From Siphonodentalium dalli (Eukaryota > Mollusca > Scaphopoda > Gadilida > Siphonodentaliidae), in NCBI GenBank assembly GCA_032622095.1, contig CP136061.1, positions 53,457,762-53,521,761 of the forward strand: 64,000 bases of DNA. The letters run 5' to 3'. Shown piece by piece: positions 10,840 to 21,730 of the stretch. The stretch's first letter is position 1. The number at the start of each line of letters is the position of its first letter. The notes under the pieces are model-generated. The model was not told the origin of the DNA, ran no database searches, and saw only the letters and a program-made list of their open reading frames with translations. A program made the position numbers and the translations under genes.

Positions 10840-12010
10840 CGATGCCACTGCATGGATAAGCAGAATACAATTCATTATTTGGAAATTAGTTTTTCTTTCA
10901 ACAACCTCCACACTGGGTTGAATTATACTCAGTCCACGTTCAACCCTTCGTGGTAATATTTCTGGAGCAAATGTATATTTGTAAAATAAGTCAAGTTTGG
11001 GCAATATCTGCGAATTCCACATTTCAGCATGAAACCTTATATTCTATCGACAAATATGTCTTGCCCTGGCCCAACACAGTCCACCCATTTCATACCACTA
11101 ACATACATCTGTCCCTGTATTTAGAAGAAATAATTATGAGTCCTGTTAAGTGTATATGAACCATCATCCAGTTTCTTAATGTAAACATCCCGATCCGAAG
11201 AAGCCTGGTCGAATGTATGTCCATGTTTACTCATTGGAAATTTCACTTCTAATTCTCCTTTCTGGTCATAACCTGTGCATGTAGGATCAAAGACCACTCC
11301 GGGCCGACTAACTCTGACTTAAAGATACGGGCGGCGTTGGCGGTGGGTATGCTGTTAAAATATTCAGCTCCGTCAAAAACCGCCATAAACAGAACGAATA
11401 GTAAAATATAGACAGACTTTGTTCTTATACAAATCAGGAATATGGCATAAACAGTATGTTATTATCAAATGTTTTTCCTTTGTTATGTAAACAAAAGCAA
11501 AAAAAGTTACAGAACCTGGCTTTTGTTTAGATCTGGATATGGTAAACATAAAGAGAGTTATTTGTTACTGTTTTCCTGAGATGGAAATAATAAAGAGCGT
11601 TTATATCATTTGTGTGTGGTTAACCAATAGAATTGCGCTGTGTTATGTAAACAGCAGCAAAACTTGTGTATCACGAGCAGGTTCTTGTTTACGTACACCA
11701 TCGAACGTCTTGACAACAATATACTATTTACGCGCTGATTATGTTTGGCATATGAACAAAAATATATATTTTAATATTCCTTCTGTTGATGGCGATTTGT
11801 ACAAATATGAATATTTCTGCAACGAACGCCGCCCATGCCTTTAACAATTTTGTGCCAATTTATTAAAAATATATATGCATTAATCGCTGACTGTTCATAA
11901 CCTTTTCCGTAATCGATCGCAGACGAATGTGCTTTCCCATATAGCATTATCTTCAGAATACTATCTGGTAGCCTGGTTCTTAGAATTTGTCAAAAATTTG
12001 ATGTAGTCAC
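10840..12010 (-). pseudogene. YqaJ/lambda-exonuclease-like gene, broken
   Basis: Read on the minus strand in two blocks. Block 1 (about 12010-11845) contains VTTSNF, then LYGKAHSSAIDYGKGYE, matching the N-terminal part of YqaJ-type recombinase/exonuclease domains. Block 2 (11318 to about 10850) contains GELEVKFPMSKHG, where E-x-K is the conserved metal-binding motif, then IQGQMYVSGMKWVD, QDIFVDRI and WNSQILPKLDLFYKY, in the family order. The two blocks are separated by a TTAA-flanked MITE (11319-11844). It is dead: there is an in-frame stop just before IQGQM, stops in block 1, and frameshifts after the MITE and after FVDRI. YqaJ proteins in invertebrates are mostly carried by transposons, so this is probably transposon cargo. 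The domain call is from motif recognition. Confidence 0.72.
11319..11844. mobile_element. TTAA-flanked MITE, copy 2, inside YqaJ remnant
   Basis: Starts TTAAAGATACGGGCGGCG and ends CGCCGCCCATGCCTTTAA (to 11844), with TTAA at both edges. It is collinear with the copy at 1551-2051 but diverged. The YqaJ coding blocks resume on each side, so the element inserted into that gene. A 101-codon ORF within it (11539-11844) is not conserved in the other copy. Confidence 0.72.
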
Positions 12011-12329
12011 TTTATACCGATGCAGTTTTTTGTCCATAGGTCGCAATCACTCTGCTGCCTGGTCACGTTCTCCACCAAATCTATATTTGCAACCGAAATA
12101 TGTATGTTCATTTCTGATTAGTGGGTCGACATATTTGGCGATAAATACATTGTCTTTGTGCAGTAGAATTCCTTGTAAATATAGCATGGTATTCTGGCGA
12201 CTAGTATAGATTTATTCCCCACTAATTAGTTCACCATGACTCCGTAGATTATCATTCAAATCACAGCATTTTAACTTCCATCAATCATCCACATCATACT
12301 CAGCGTGGGTTTGTTTATCTGTACACTAT
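12011..12329. other. Flank of YqaJ remnant
   Basis: The minus strand may hold more decayed coding sequence (an open stretch includes NVFIAKYVDPLIRNEHTYFG), but I cannot assign it. Confidence 0.3.
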
Positions 12330-12331
12330 TA

Positions 12332-13790
12332 GTCCAGGAGATATTGGTCGACCTCTGCACCCCCCCCCCAGGACTTAACTTCACCCCAATAATTTTCTTC
12401 CTTAAGGTCTCCTCTAATTTTTTTCACTTGTTAACAAGAAAAAAAAGTGGCCGCAGAGACTCCAGACAAGATGGCGTCCATCATGGCGTCCATTTTTGTT
12501 TTAATGCACCAGGTCTCTTTGAACGCCGTTATAGTAAAGATGATGTCACATTCCGTCTTGTTTTCCGCTCGATTCGTTATGCTAATATACAACCCTTACA
12601 AATTAGCCAAAAATCCGACACCAGAATCCAATATGGCGGCCAAGATGGCCGCCGAAATGTGAAAATATGCTATTTTTCTGACATGTTACCACCTTTCGAT
12701 TATCTCTGTTGGAAAATGTTAGAATTTTTGCTTCATGTTATACATTTATCATATAGAGGAGTCATTGGCGAACACATGGGGACCATAATATGCATTCATT
12801 GCGGGATATTGTTGTCCGATATCACCTTTTCCCAAATGCCGGTATCATAGGTCAAAGCCGAATCTCCGTTAATAACGCGATGTTATGTTTCGAATCAATG
12901 AATGTCATTGCTATTATAACAACACACATGCATATATATGTACAGGAGATACTCAAGCTAGGATTCCTCTTATACCTAAGTTGAGGAATATTTACCCAAA
13001 TCCAAGATGGCGGCCAAAATGACCACCAGAAATAAAAAATTGCCGAAAATCGCTGATTTTAACAACAGTGAGCATTATTGTCATGACAACTCCACACCTG
13101 CTTACTATTGTAAGTTGGGAACACTTAGGCGAAGAACTCTCCTTGTACCATATCCAAATAAAAGTCCCCCAAATCCAAAAAGGCGCCCACAATGGCGGAC
13201 AGATTTTGAAAAATCACCGAAATTCCCTCATATTCACATCATTGGGCATTATTGTCGAGACAACTCCATCCATGCTTACAATTGAGTTGGAAATACTGAG
13301 ATGAGGTAATTACATTACATCTCTGGCAATAAATTGTTTTCCAAATCGAAGATGGCGGCCAAAATGGCGACCGAAATTTGAAAACAAGTCTACATTCCTT
13401 TACTTTCTTACGATTGGCGTTATTGTTTCACGATTTCTATCCACCATTACATGTTGATATGGAATAGTAACATGAAGTATTCATTCGGGTTTGGCAATTG
13501 ATACTCACAGCCAAGATCGCTGCTAAATTGGCGGCTAGAAATTGGAAAGAAATCGATAATTTCACATATTAATTTCAACTTTTTGTCATAATATCGGTAT
13601 GTATGGACGAAACTGTACATAAACCATCTACTAGTTCAACTTAAAGTTATCAAAACGCATAACATAGCTCGTATCCTTCTGGAAAGATGAAAAACCACCA
13701 TTAATATCGCGATGTGGCATTTCGAAATCCAGTCTCCACTTAGCGCCGATAATGGCCGTAAGCGTAGGTGCGCCGAATAGTTATATCAGA
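12332..13790 (+). repeat. Left arm with 170-bp 'GATGGCGGCC' units
   Basis: Degenerate tandem units centred on GATGGCG(G/T)CC at about 12470, 12635, 13003, 13170, 13350 and 13510. Long ORFs here (12305-12850, 13007-13304) translate the repeat and reappear on the other strand of the right arm. They are not called genes. A poly-C run lies at 12360-12369. Confidence 0.65.
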
Positions 13791-15773
13791 ACAATTACCT
13801 GATAACAGATTCTGATTTGCACCGTCACGTCCATAATTATCTTGACCAGCTTCCATTTCTTTGTCTGATAAATCTAGGTGGCTCACACCGACAAAGTGTT
13901 CACCACTTCCTGGGAGTAGGGTCCCTCTAATAATAACGTTTCAAACAATTCATTTTCCGGTGTCTAGCTTACGATTTTAAATAATTGCTAAATATGATAT
14001 TTGTCCATCATCTTGAACGGCCGATGAGTACAAGCTTACAGAAGGTCATCTCTATGTATGTGTCTCATACCCCATGGGATAACGACATGTACACCTGGCG
14101 AACCAGTTAGCTAGTCACTTCTCAATAGATGGTTCGTCAACACACACTCAGCGAACGCATTGGCATATGTGGACAACTTCGACAGTGTTCGAAGGTTGCT
14201 AGCTGTCTCATTCCCTTGGACAGATGTCTATCGGAGAAGGAGAAGGAGAAGACCCTAGTGTACAGACTACCCACACTTCTTGGCCATTATCATTATCCGA
14301 AGCAAACTGTGTGACGCCCCGCAGTTGTCTCGTCGAATATCTCCCAGCAGAGAAGAACAATGCTCGCGGTGCTAGTTTGTGGACATGCGCCATGATAGTG
14401 GGAATAAAATGGGCCACTGTATACACCACCACCCCTACACCTGGTGTATGTTTAATATATCGAATGTCATGCGTGTCGGTTTTATTTGGTGTGGTAAGAT
14501 TGTATTTCCACATCTGTTTCGAAGCCTTTCTGATTCAACTACGTACACTTTTGTCTGGATAATACTATGCTAGCCTCCCTCAAAACAGTCGGATGGACTA
14601 AAGGATAATGTCTTTATAGCATGAATGTATGCGTGTTTTGTTATCCTCTCTCGGGGATAGTGTCAGTATGTGGGCGGTATTATTCAAGAAAATGTCAGGA
14701 ACTGTGGTGCATTTATTTCACTATGTATTTAAAGAACAATTTACAGTCTCGATGGCAATGGCTGTGGACGTTGGGGAACGCGAACTTTATGATCATATAG
14801 CTTTATATATAGTAGTTAATGTCTCGTGCAGGAAAATGGTCGCAATGGTGATGTTACCAAGAAATCACTTGGTGTACCAACGTTTGTTGAACTGAATGCA
14901 AGAGCTCATCAACGTAGCATTCCTCTGGATGTTCTTCGCGTTGAATATTTCACCCTTTTGTTGATGGCATTTGTACTTTCTTGAACCATACCACCCAGCG
15001 TGAGTATGACATATCAACCAACTATCAAAGGTATCGCCTTTAAGACTACACCCAGTCTTGATGGGGGTTATACAACAGTAGCCAATGGCATACTCCTGGT
15101 CCAGTTGTTCAAGAACGGCTTCCAAACGGATGGGAACATACAATCTTAGCATATAAGGAAAGCAAAGCCACACATGAGATCCTGTCTGAATCTAAAACAT
15201 AACAAAATAAGGGGCGGTGCAGTCATGGTCCAATTTCATTTCCACTATCATGACACATACCCATAAACTAGCACCGTGTGTATTGTTATCATCTGCTTGG
15301 ATCTGTTCGGTGAGACGATTGCTGGACGCCAACAAGCTTGTTCTTATGATCATGTTCAAGGAGTTTGGGTATATTATGCATTATGGTCTTCTACGCCTTA
15401 GCAGAAATACATCCGTCAACTGTCGGGCTTTCAACATTCGAAGCCATATACAAAAGTTGCCCGGGTACGTCAGTGCATTAGATGAGTATGTGAATTGATG
15501 AACCATATATTGAGAAGTGGCTGTTTGGGAAGATCACCAGGTGTGCACGTTGTTATCCCCATTAGGCCACCAAAGCTGACAATACGCAGATAGATCCTTC
15601 TGAAAGCTAGTATATGCATCGACCGAATACCTTTATAGTGTATCGCACAAGATGACGCATATACCCCATATATAGCATCTGAATTATACCATGAGCTACA
15701 TGTATACCACGAATGCAGCTCGCTAAGAATTCCAAGCTTTCGAAACAAACACGGGAGCTGGACACCGGCATAC

Positions 15774-16872
15774 ATGTATTTATCTTACAATATAGCTATA
15801 TTTCATCAAATACACGCGAAAACGCCTAGGCGGTTTCCGATCTTGTATCCTGGATGGCAACAAGGATATCTTCGATGGCAACAGCTGGTGCACGTGCGTT
15901 TCGACAACTGGCTTGTTTTCAAAACAAAACGTCTAAATAACCAACTAAAAGTCGTAAAATAATATACTCGTGTGCTACGAATGTAAAATAATCAATAATT
16001 AGTTCAATAAAGTTGACAAAATGTGGAGACAGGGCCCAAAAAGCTCAAAATAACCACCCAAAACTGTTTGGAAATCGAAGTTTACACATTGTTAACAGCG
16101 CGCACGAATACGGACTATTTTGACAATTTCTATTTTAGCGAAGTAGGGAATTCCCCGTAATTCAGTACGGTCTTGATCAAAAGCTACTGAACGCATTTTT
16201 TATTCGATAAAATACAGAATGGAAAATCAAATTAATTTTATCTTATGTTAAGGATATAAAACAGAATACTTACGAAAAGTCCGTGATTTAGTGCATTTCC
16301 TCTAAATGAAGTTTAATGGGTTATTTTAGTGCGAGTCAGAACTCGATTGTCGAAGTGTCGGAAAGTTCAAAATTCACCAAAACTCTGAATGGACAGTCAT
16401 CTCCGCAATGCCTCTCGCCAACACTATCACTATCCAAGGAGATTGCACCATAAAATAATACAATTATCCTGTTAAAAGTGACAATTATGTCGAACATATG
16501 AAACGAAAATATCGTCGCCTCTTCATTGAATCGGATTCCAGCCAAAGTGAATTTGAATAGTGACGTGAATTTCTCAGAATTTGACTTATCACAACGTCGC
16601 GTGCTGAGAATAGTGTGTACGTTGTGTGTTGCGCGTAATAAAATAGTTCCTGTTTTAAATTGAGTTTTATTGCATTTTTATGGGACGAATTGTAAGATAA
16701 ATTGGTTATCATCACCCTGTGTGTTTCCGAGATCCGTATTCAAGTCTCGCTGCCTTCTCTGGGCTGTCTATCGACTCGTCCTACGGACTCGTCGATAGAC
16801 TGCCCAGAGAAGGCAGCTCGACTTGAATACGGATCTCAGAAACACACATGGTGGTGATAACCTATATGTATT
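15774..16872. mobile_element. Insertion in right arm of the 6.1-kb element
   Basis: The arm alignment breaks at about 15770 and resumes at about 16870. The break is bordered by a 7-bp direct repeat, ATGTATT, at 15774-15780 and 16866-16872. Inside, TTTATCTTACAAT (15779-15791) and ATTGTAAGATAAA (16689-16701) form 13-bp perfect inverted ends, followed on the right by a separate hairpin (16704-16862). The event may be one element with a terminal hairpin or two adjacent insertions. Confidence 0.55.
16704..16862. repeat. 159-bp near-perfect hairpin
   Basis: Arms at 16704-16781 and 16785-16862, with a 3-nt loop (TAC). The outer ends are GGTTATC / GATAACC and the central arms contain GCTGCCTTCTCTGGGC. 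Only a few mismatches occur over 78 bp, so this is a recent fold-back element or a strongly conserved hairpin. Confidence 0.8.
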
Positions 16873-17034
16873 GTTTGAAACATTCCGATAAGTGGCACCC
16901 TTCTACAAAGAAGAGTAATGAACTGTTGTTGTGAGTGAGATAGATTAATCTGACGAAGAGACGGAAACGAGTCTAGATAATGTTGAATGTGGCAATTCAG
17001 AATAAGCTGTTGTTTTGATTCTTGGAAGTCATAA

Positions 17035-18427
17035 TATGACTATTCGGCGCACCTATATACGGTTACGGCCAGTATGAGCCCTTAGTGGAGAATGGATTTT
17101 GAAATGCCACATCGCGATTGTGAGTTTTCATCCTTCCAAAAGACTACGACTTACATCGGAACTAATAGATGGCTTATAGTATGTACCGTTTCGTTTATAC
17201 AAATCAATATTATGACATAAAGTTGAAATTAGTATGTGATAATATCGGCTTCTTTTCAATTTCTGCCCACCAGTTTGGCCGCCATATTGAATGTGAGTAT
17301 CACTTGCCAAACACTAATGAATACTTCATACATATCAACATGTAATGGTGGTTAGAAATCGCGAAACAATAACGCCCATCCTAAGAAAGTAAAGGAATAT
17401 AGGCGTGTTTTCAAATTTCGGTCGCCATTTTGGCCGCCATCTTCGATTTGGAAAACCACTTCTTGCATGAGATGAAAGGTAATCACTTCACCCCAGTATT
17501 TCCAATTCAACTGTACGCATGGATGGAGTTGTCTCGACAATAATGCCCAATGTGTGAATATGAGGGAATTTCGATGATTTTTCAAAATATGTTCGCCATT
17601 GTGGGCGCCATTTTGGATTTGGGGGACTTTTATTTGGATATGGTACAAGGAAAGTTCTTCGCCTAAGTGTTCCCAACTTACAATAGTAAGCAGGTGTGGA
17701 GTTGTCATGACAATAATGCTCACTGTTGTTAAAATCAGCGATTTTCGGCGATTTTTTATTTCTGGTGGCCATTTTGGCCGCCATCTTGGATTTGGGTAAA
17801 TATTTCCACAACTCAGGTATAAGAGGAATCCTAGCTCGAGTATCTCCTGCAAATATATATGCATGGGTGTTGTTATAATAGCAATGACATTCATTGATTC
17901 GAAACATAACATCGCGTTATTAACGGAGATTCGGCTTTGACCTATGATACCGGCATTTGGGAAAACGTGATATCGGACAAAAATATCCCGCAATGAATGC
18001 ATATTATGGTCCCCATGTGTTCGCCAATGACTCCTCTATATGATAAATGTATAACATGACGCAAAAATTCTAACATTTTCCAACAGAGACAATCGAAAGG
18101 TGGTAACATGTCAGAAAAATAGCATATTTTGGATTCTGGTGTCGGATTTTTGGCTAATTTGTAAGGGTTGTATATTAGCATAACGAATCGAGCGGAAAAC
18201 AAGACGGAATGTGACATCATCTTTACTATAACGGCGTTCAAAGAGACCTGGTGCATTTAAAAAAAATGGCCGCCATGATGGACGCCATCTTGTCTGGAGT
18301 CTCTGCGGCCACTTTTTTTTCTTGTTAACAAGTGAAAAAAATTAGAGGAGACCTTAAGGAAGAAAATTATTGGGGTGAAGTTAAGTCCTGGGGGGGGGGT
18401 GCAGAGGTCGACCAATATCTCCTGGAC
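17035..18427 (-). repeat. Right arm of the 6.1-kb inverted repeat
   Basis: Reverse complement of 12332-13790 with small deletions; for example, the 'AATATGGCGGCCAAGATGG' segment at 12630 is absent. A 216-codon minus-strand ORF (17352-18002) is a translation of the repeat units, stays open because few units have lost frame, and has no domain. Confidence 0.7.
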
Positions 18428-19525
18428 TATATTGCAGACCCTTGGAAATGCAATTAGAGGCCTCGCTATCATTCTGTCAGAGGAAGGGAGGTAATAATGT
18501 GAAACTGGTCTAATAGCATTACCAACCAGCATGTATGTATATCACGTTAGGAGGACCACTTGACCAGGGGTGAGTACACAATCATCTGACGACATACTTC
18601 TGGTCATTGTCTATTAGAGTATGATATAATCACAGCCCCCGTGTAATATAAATTGATGAGCGGCTCTAATCAATGTCAATCATGTAACGAACTGAAGCCT
18701 ATATAACAAAGAAGCACTTAGGGACCATTGTCACAGCGGGGACACTTTACTGTGTGACAGTGTGCCTAGAAAGGGAACAAGTCTAACAGATGCACAACTT
18801 TATTTCCGCTAGGTTTACAAAAGACGAGTGTAACAAAAGCGAGGCGCATGAAGACAAGCATTGTCATGCAATTGCCCGGACAAGCATTATTATGGTTGCT
18901 ACAGACCAATCGTATATATGTTCTCTTTTGCATGAATTTCTCATCTCCAATATGAGTATCTCGAGTCCCAAACGCCAATCCCCGGTGACCAATTTCGTCT
19001 TTTAAACCATATGATTCAAGAAGTATATTTTACATAATTGTTTATTGCCAACCTCCCTGTCGCCACGCTGTTGATATTCACGTTGTAATATAATTCCGGG
19101 TGAGACTTTTAAGGTCAAACCCTCCGCTTCATAACCATGACTCTGTTCAATTGCTTCTCTCTCATCTGTTGACAGCCATTTCGTTCTTAAGGGTGGTTGG
19201 TCCAACACTAACTGCTGATTAATACATCTATATGAACATAGTCAATGACAATAATATTGCACGACTTTCCATAATAATTTATATAAATATCGATTCAAAT
19301 CAAAGTAAGTAATATGATTCAGAATTCGACCTTAATATACATTATGTGTCATTTAAGTTCGGTCTATGTCGATAATGCGGATTACATTGATTGCTAGTTG
19401 ATTATTGGATTGGCATAAAAGCGGCTATAGCTCGAGGCTATCGTGAGGTCGAGTTGATTGGCGAATAGAATGGCAACAAATATCTTAAATCAAGTCTTCT
19501 CGGTCCACACCAGCTTGGGATATCG
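18428..19525. other. No feature recognised
   Basis: Beyond the right TA flank. Overlapping ORFs at 18766-19005 and 19002-19208 lack motifs. Nothing else is supported. Confidence 0.35.
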
Positions 19526-20051
19526 CTTGGGATGAAGCTGTTTTTGGACCGAGTCCTATCCGCTACTCTTCCATAACGGACGTTATGTCTAGAATCGTGG
19601 GCGGGAGTTATATTGCTTATTCATGTCTTCGGATTAGATCAAAGGGAAGCTTTGCGTATATGAACATAGAAGGCAGCCTTTCCCAGGCATGATGATATCA
19701 AACATGAATATATCAGAAGTCCGTTAAATTTCACAGAAACGAGATTTAGAAGGAAAGCCTAGTTTTCCAGATAATTTAGATTTGTCGCGCTATCCGAAAA
19801 TGCATGTAAACAATTCATTAAACGATCTTTTCATCACTATACCTTTGTCTATCACGGTAGACGATATATCATTTTGAAGAAAGATTAATCGCAGACATGT
19901 CAGATGACCAATCATATTGAGGGGGTAACGTAAATTCCCGGGCTCCACGTGTACATGCGTAGTGTACACTTGTACGTCTTTTGAATGGGCGTCCGTTATA
20001 GAAGAGCAACGGGGCGGGACTCGGTCCAAAAAAAACCGCATCATTCCAACC
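19526..20051. mobile_element. TIR element, 'TTTTTGGACCGAGTCC' ends
   Basis: The left end, TTGGGATGAAGC then TTTTTGGACCGAGTCC and TCTTCCATAACGGACG (19528-19583), is matched in inverse by CGTCCGTTATAGAAGAGC and GGACTCGGTCCAAAAA at 19990-20035, then TCATTCCAA. The inverted ends are about 45-55 bp. The interior is about 400 bp without a transposase. Superfamily not assigned; target duplication not clear. Confidence 0.68.
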
Positions 20052-20074
20052 GATTCAAAAGCTACTCGCGAATG

Positions 20075-20383
20075 TTAACCAACCGTGTATGCCCAATGAA
20101 TAATAAAAATGATATACGACACATATACATGTAGTGCCACGCAGAAATCACCAAAACATTCAAGCACACGTACAATATCAACATAACCGTAGATCGGTAA
20201 AAATATTCTGACAAACTCGTCCGCCATCTTCGTGATCAGCGTCAACAAGAGACACCATTCACATTGGTTAAAATATGTTATGTGCTTTAGTGTGCATACA
20301 TTTTTGATTGGACAGGAAAAATACCATTCAAATAAAGGTAAAAATTCGACATTCAGTCGGTGGGTACAACCTGCTGTCACCAC
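20075..20383 (-). CDS. Hypothetical ORF, possible first exon (candidate)
   Basis: A 102-codon minus-strand ORF. An internal ATG at about 20233 gives MADEFVRIFLPIYGYVD, preceded by AAG and followed by GCGGACG, a good animal start context, and continues through a hydrophobic stretch (VYVSYIIFIIHW) to the stop. I do not recognise it. It could be a first exon ending before the hydrophobic part, or chance. No repeat overlaps the ATG region. Confidence 0.2.
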   Translation of the reverse strand: MVTAGCTHRLNVEFLPLFEWYFSCPIKNVCTLKHITYFNQCEWCLLLTLITKMADEFVRIFLPIYGYVDIVRVLECFGDFCVALHVYVSYIIFIIHWAYTVG

Positions 20384-20759
20384 CCACTGAAACTGACCGG
20401 CATGTAGGTTAAAATGGATAACTCTCTATGTACTCTCTATCTAGTGTATATCACCTATTAAATGTCGCCGCATCTAAACGCACGTGCGTCATCAGTTGGG
20501 AATAGACCCTTACATTGATTTTGTCTGATGGGACAGTTTGTGTCAAATATGAATTCAATATATCTATACTACTGAACTATCCGGATGTATTTGGCTCCAT
20601 ATAAGGACCGCTGCATGTAGATTTGCTACACACGAATTTGAGGAAATCAGAATGATATTGCCGCGTTGTCATATTTATAAATCAATGCGAAATCATTCGT
20701 CAGCGATGCGTTCTCTGTCAAAGTCCTCGTATGGTCAAATTAATGAACCACCCCTAAAG
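20384..20759. other. No feature recognised
   Basis: No supported gene or repeat. Confidence 0.35.
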
Positions 20760-21730
20760 CCCAAACCAGGCAGCGAACAAAGCATCTGGCTAGAAACATA
20801 CACGATCAACCAACAGCCAGTCAATCAACCAATCGGAATGGGTGTGTTCAACCTTATACATATACAGTATATCGATAATGACGTCTATTCCGTATGGGTG
20901 CATAGGGAGCAGACTTCAGCTCCCCGCGCTGTACTAAAGCACATAAAGCCAAAAACCATGCAGCCAACCAACTAAGCAATTGATCAACAAACCAACCAAC
21001 CAAACAGTACAAAATGCTATTGTTCGAACAAAACCATGCAGTATACCTAACGGCTTCATATGTTTGCAGCATGATTCAAGATATATGTACTAGGAATCTC
21101 CAATTTTTATTTAAACATTGACGCATACATATGGAGCCCTCTCAACCATCCAAGACCACTCCCTATGGACACGAGACTAGACTAGGTATCAGGAACAAAT
21201 GCCACAGTATAGCAGCAACAATACAAATAAACACTCATGTGCGTCGGAGTTGATGTGGACTTCGTGGATTGTGATATAAAAGAAAACCCTGTATGATCTA
21301 TCGTAGTCAAGGTCAACATCGAAATACCTACGTGAATTACTTTATATGACAAAATACACACGGTACATTCAATACATACAACCACCAACATGTATATACC
21401 GCTCAAGATAGCCGCCATAAGCATTCGCTTACTTACAAATCCGCCTCACATTGACATTTGTATTTATATGTATTTGTAAACTAAAGACTGTACTATTGAT
21501 AAATATAATATTTTTACACCAAACTAACCAACCAACCAACAGCCGACCAAGCTAAATACACATGCGTGGATAACACACAGCCTTGTACAACCAGTATATA
21601 TGTCAATAATGGTGAATATTCCATATATGTATGAACTAAAGCCACTCAATCCGAACCAGCCAAACAACCAAGCAACTGAGAGAAGCAACTGAACAATCAA
21701 CCAATAATCCAACCATCAGCCGACTAATAA
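20760..21730. repeat. CCAA-rich imperfect duplication
   Basis: Two blocks rich in (A/C)CAACCAAC words, at about 20800-21010 and 21525-21725, share an order of motifs: CAACCAACAGCC, an ATATGTCAATAATG/ATATCGATAATGACG core, TAAAGC(A/C)AC, then CCAACC. The block between them is unremarkable. Old duplication of a CCAA-type simple repeat with its neighbour sequence. Confidence 0.45.

Larger units (their letters stand above)
12332..18427. mobile_element. 6.1-kb inverted-repeat element
   Basis: The outer ends are GTCCAGGAGATATTGGTCGA (12332-12351) and its inverse at 18408-18427, each next to TA (12330-12331 and 18428-18429). The outer arms, 12332-13790 and 17035-18427, are nearly identical near the ends and more diverged inward. 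Inner segments also pair: 14000-14555 against 15110-15620. The structure is thus close to a full palindrome, interrupted by an insertion in the right arm. The arms carry tandem units of about 170 bp built around AAGATGGCGGCCAAAATGGC. No intact transposase is present. TA flanks and long inverted ends fit a DNA transposon; the superfamily is unknown. Confidence 0.72.

Noticed and set aside
14865-15173. 102-codon minus-strand ORF with several Cys (around YCCITPIKTGCSLKGDTFD)
   Set aside because: Lies in the inner arm of the 6.1-kb palindrome; the paired arm does not keep the frame and I recognise no domain.
17352-18002. 216-codon minus-strand ORF, the longest in the window
   Set aside because: It translates the 170-bp 'GATGGCGGCC' units of the right arm. 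The same peptide pieces appear in several frames and in the opposite arm (12305-13304). No domain.
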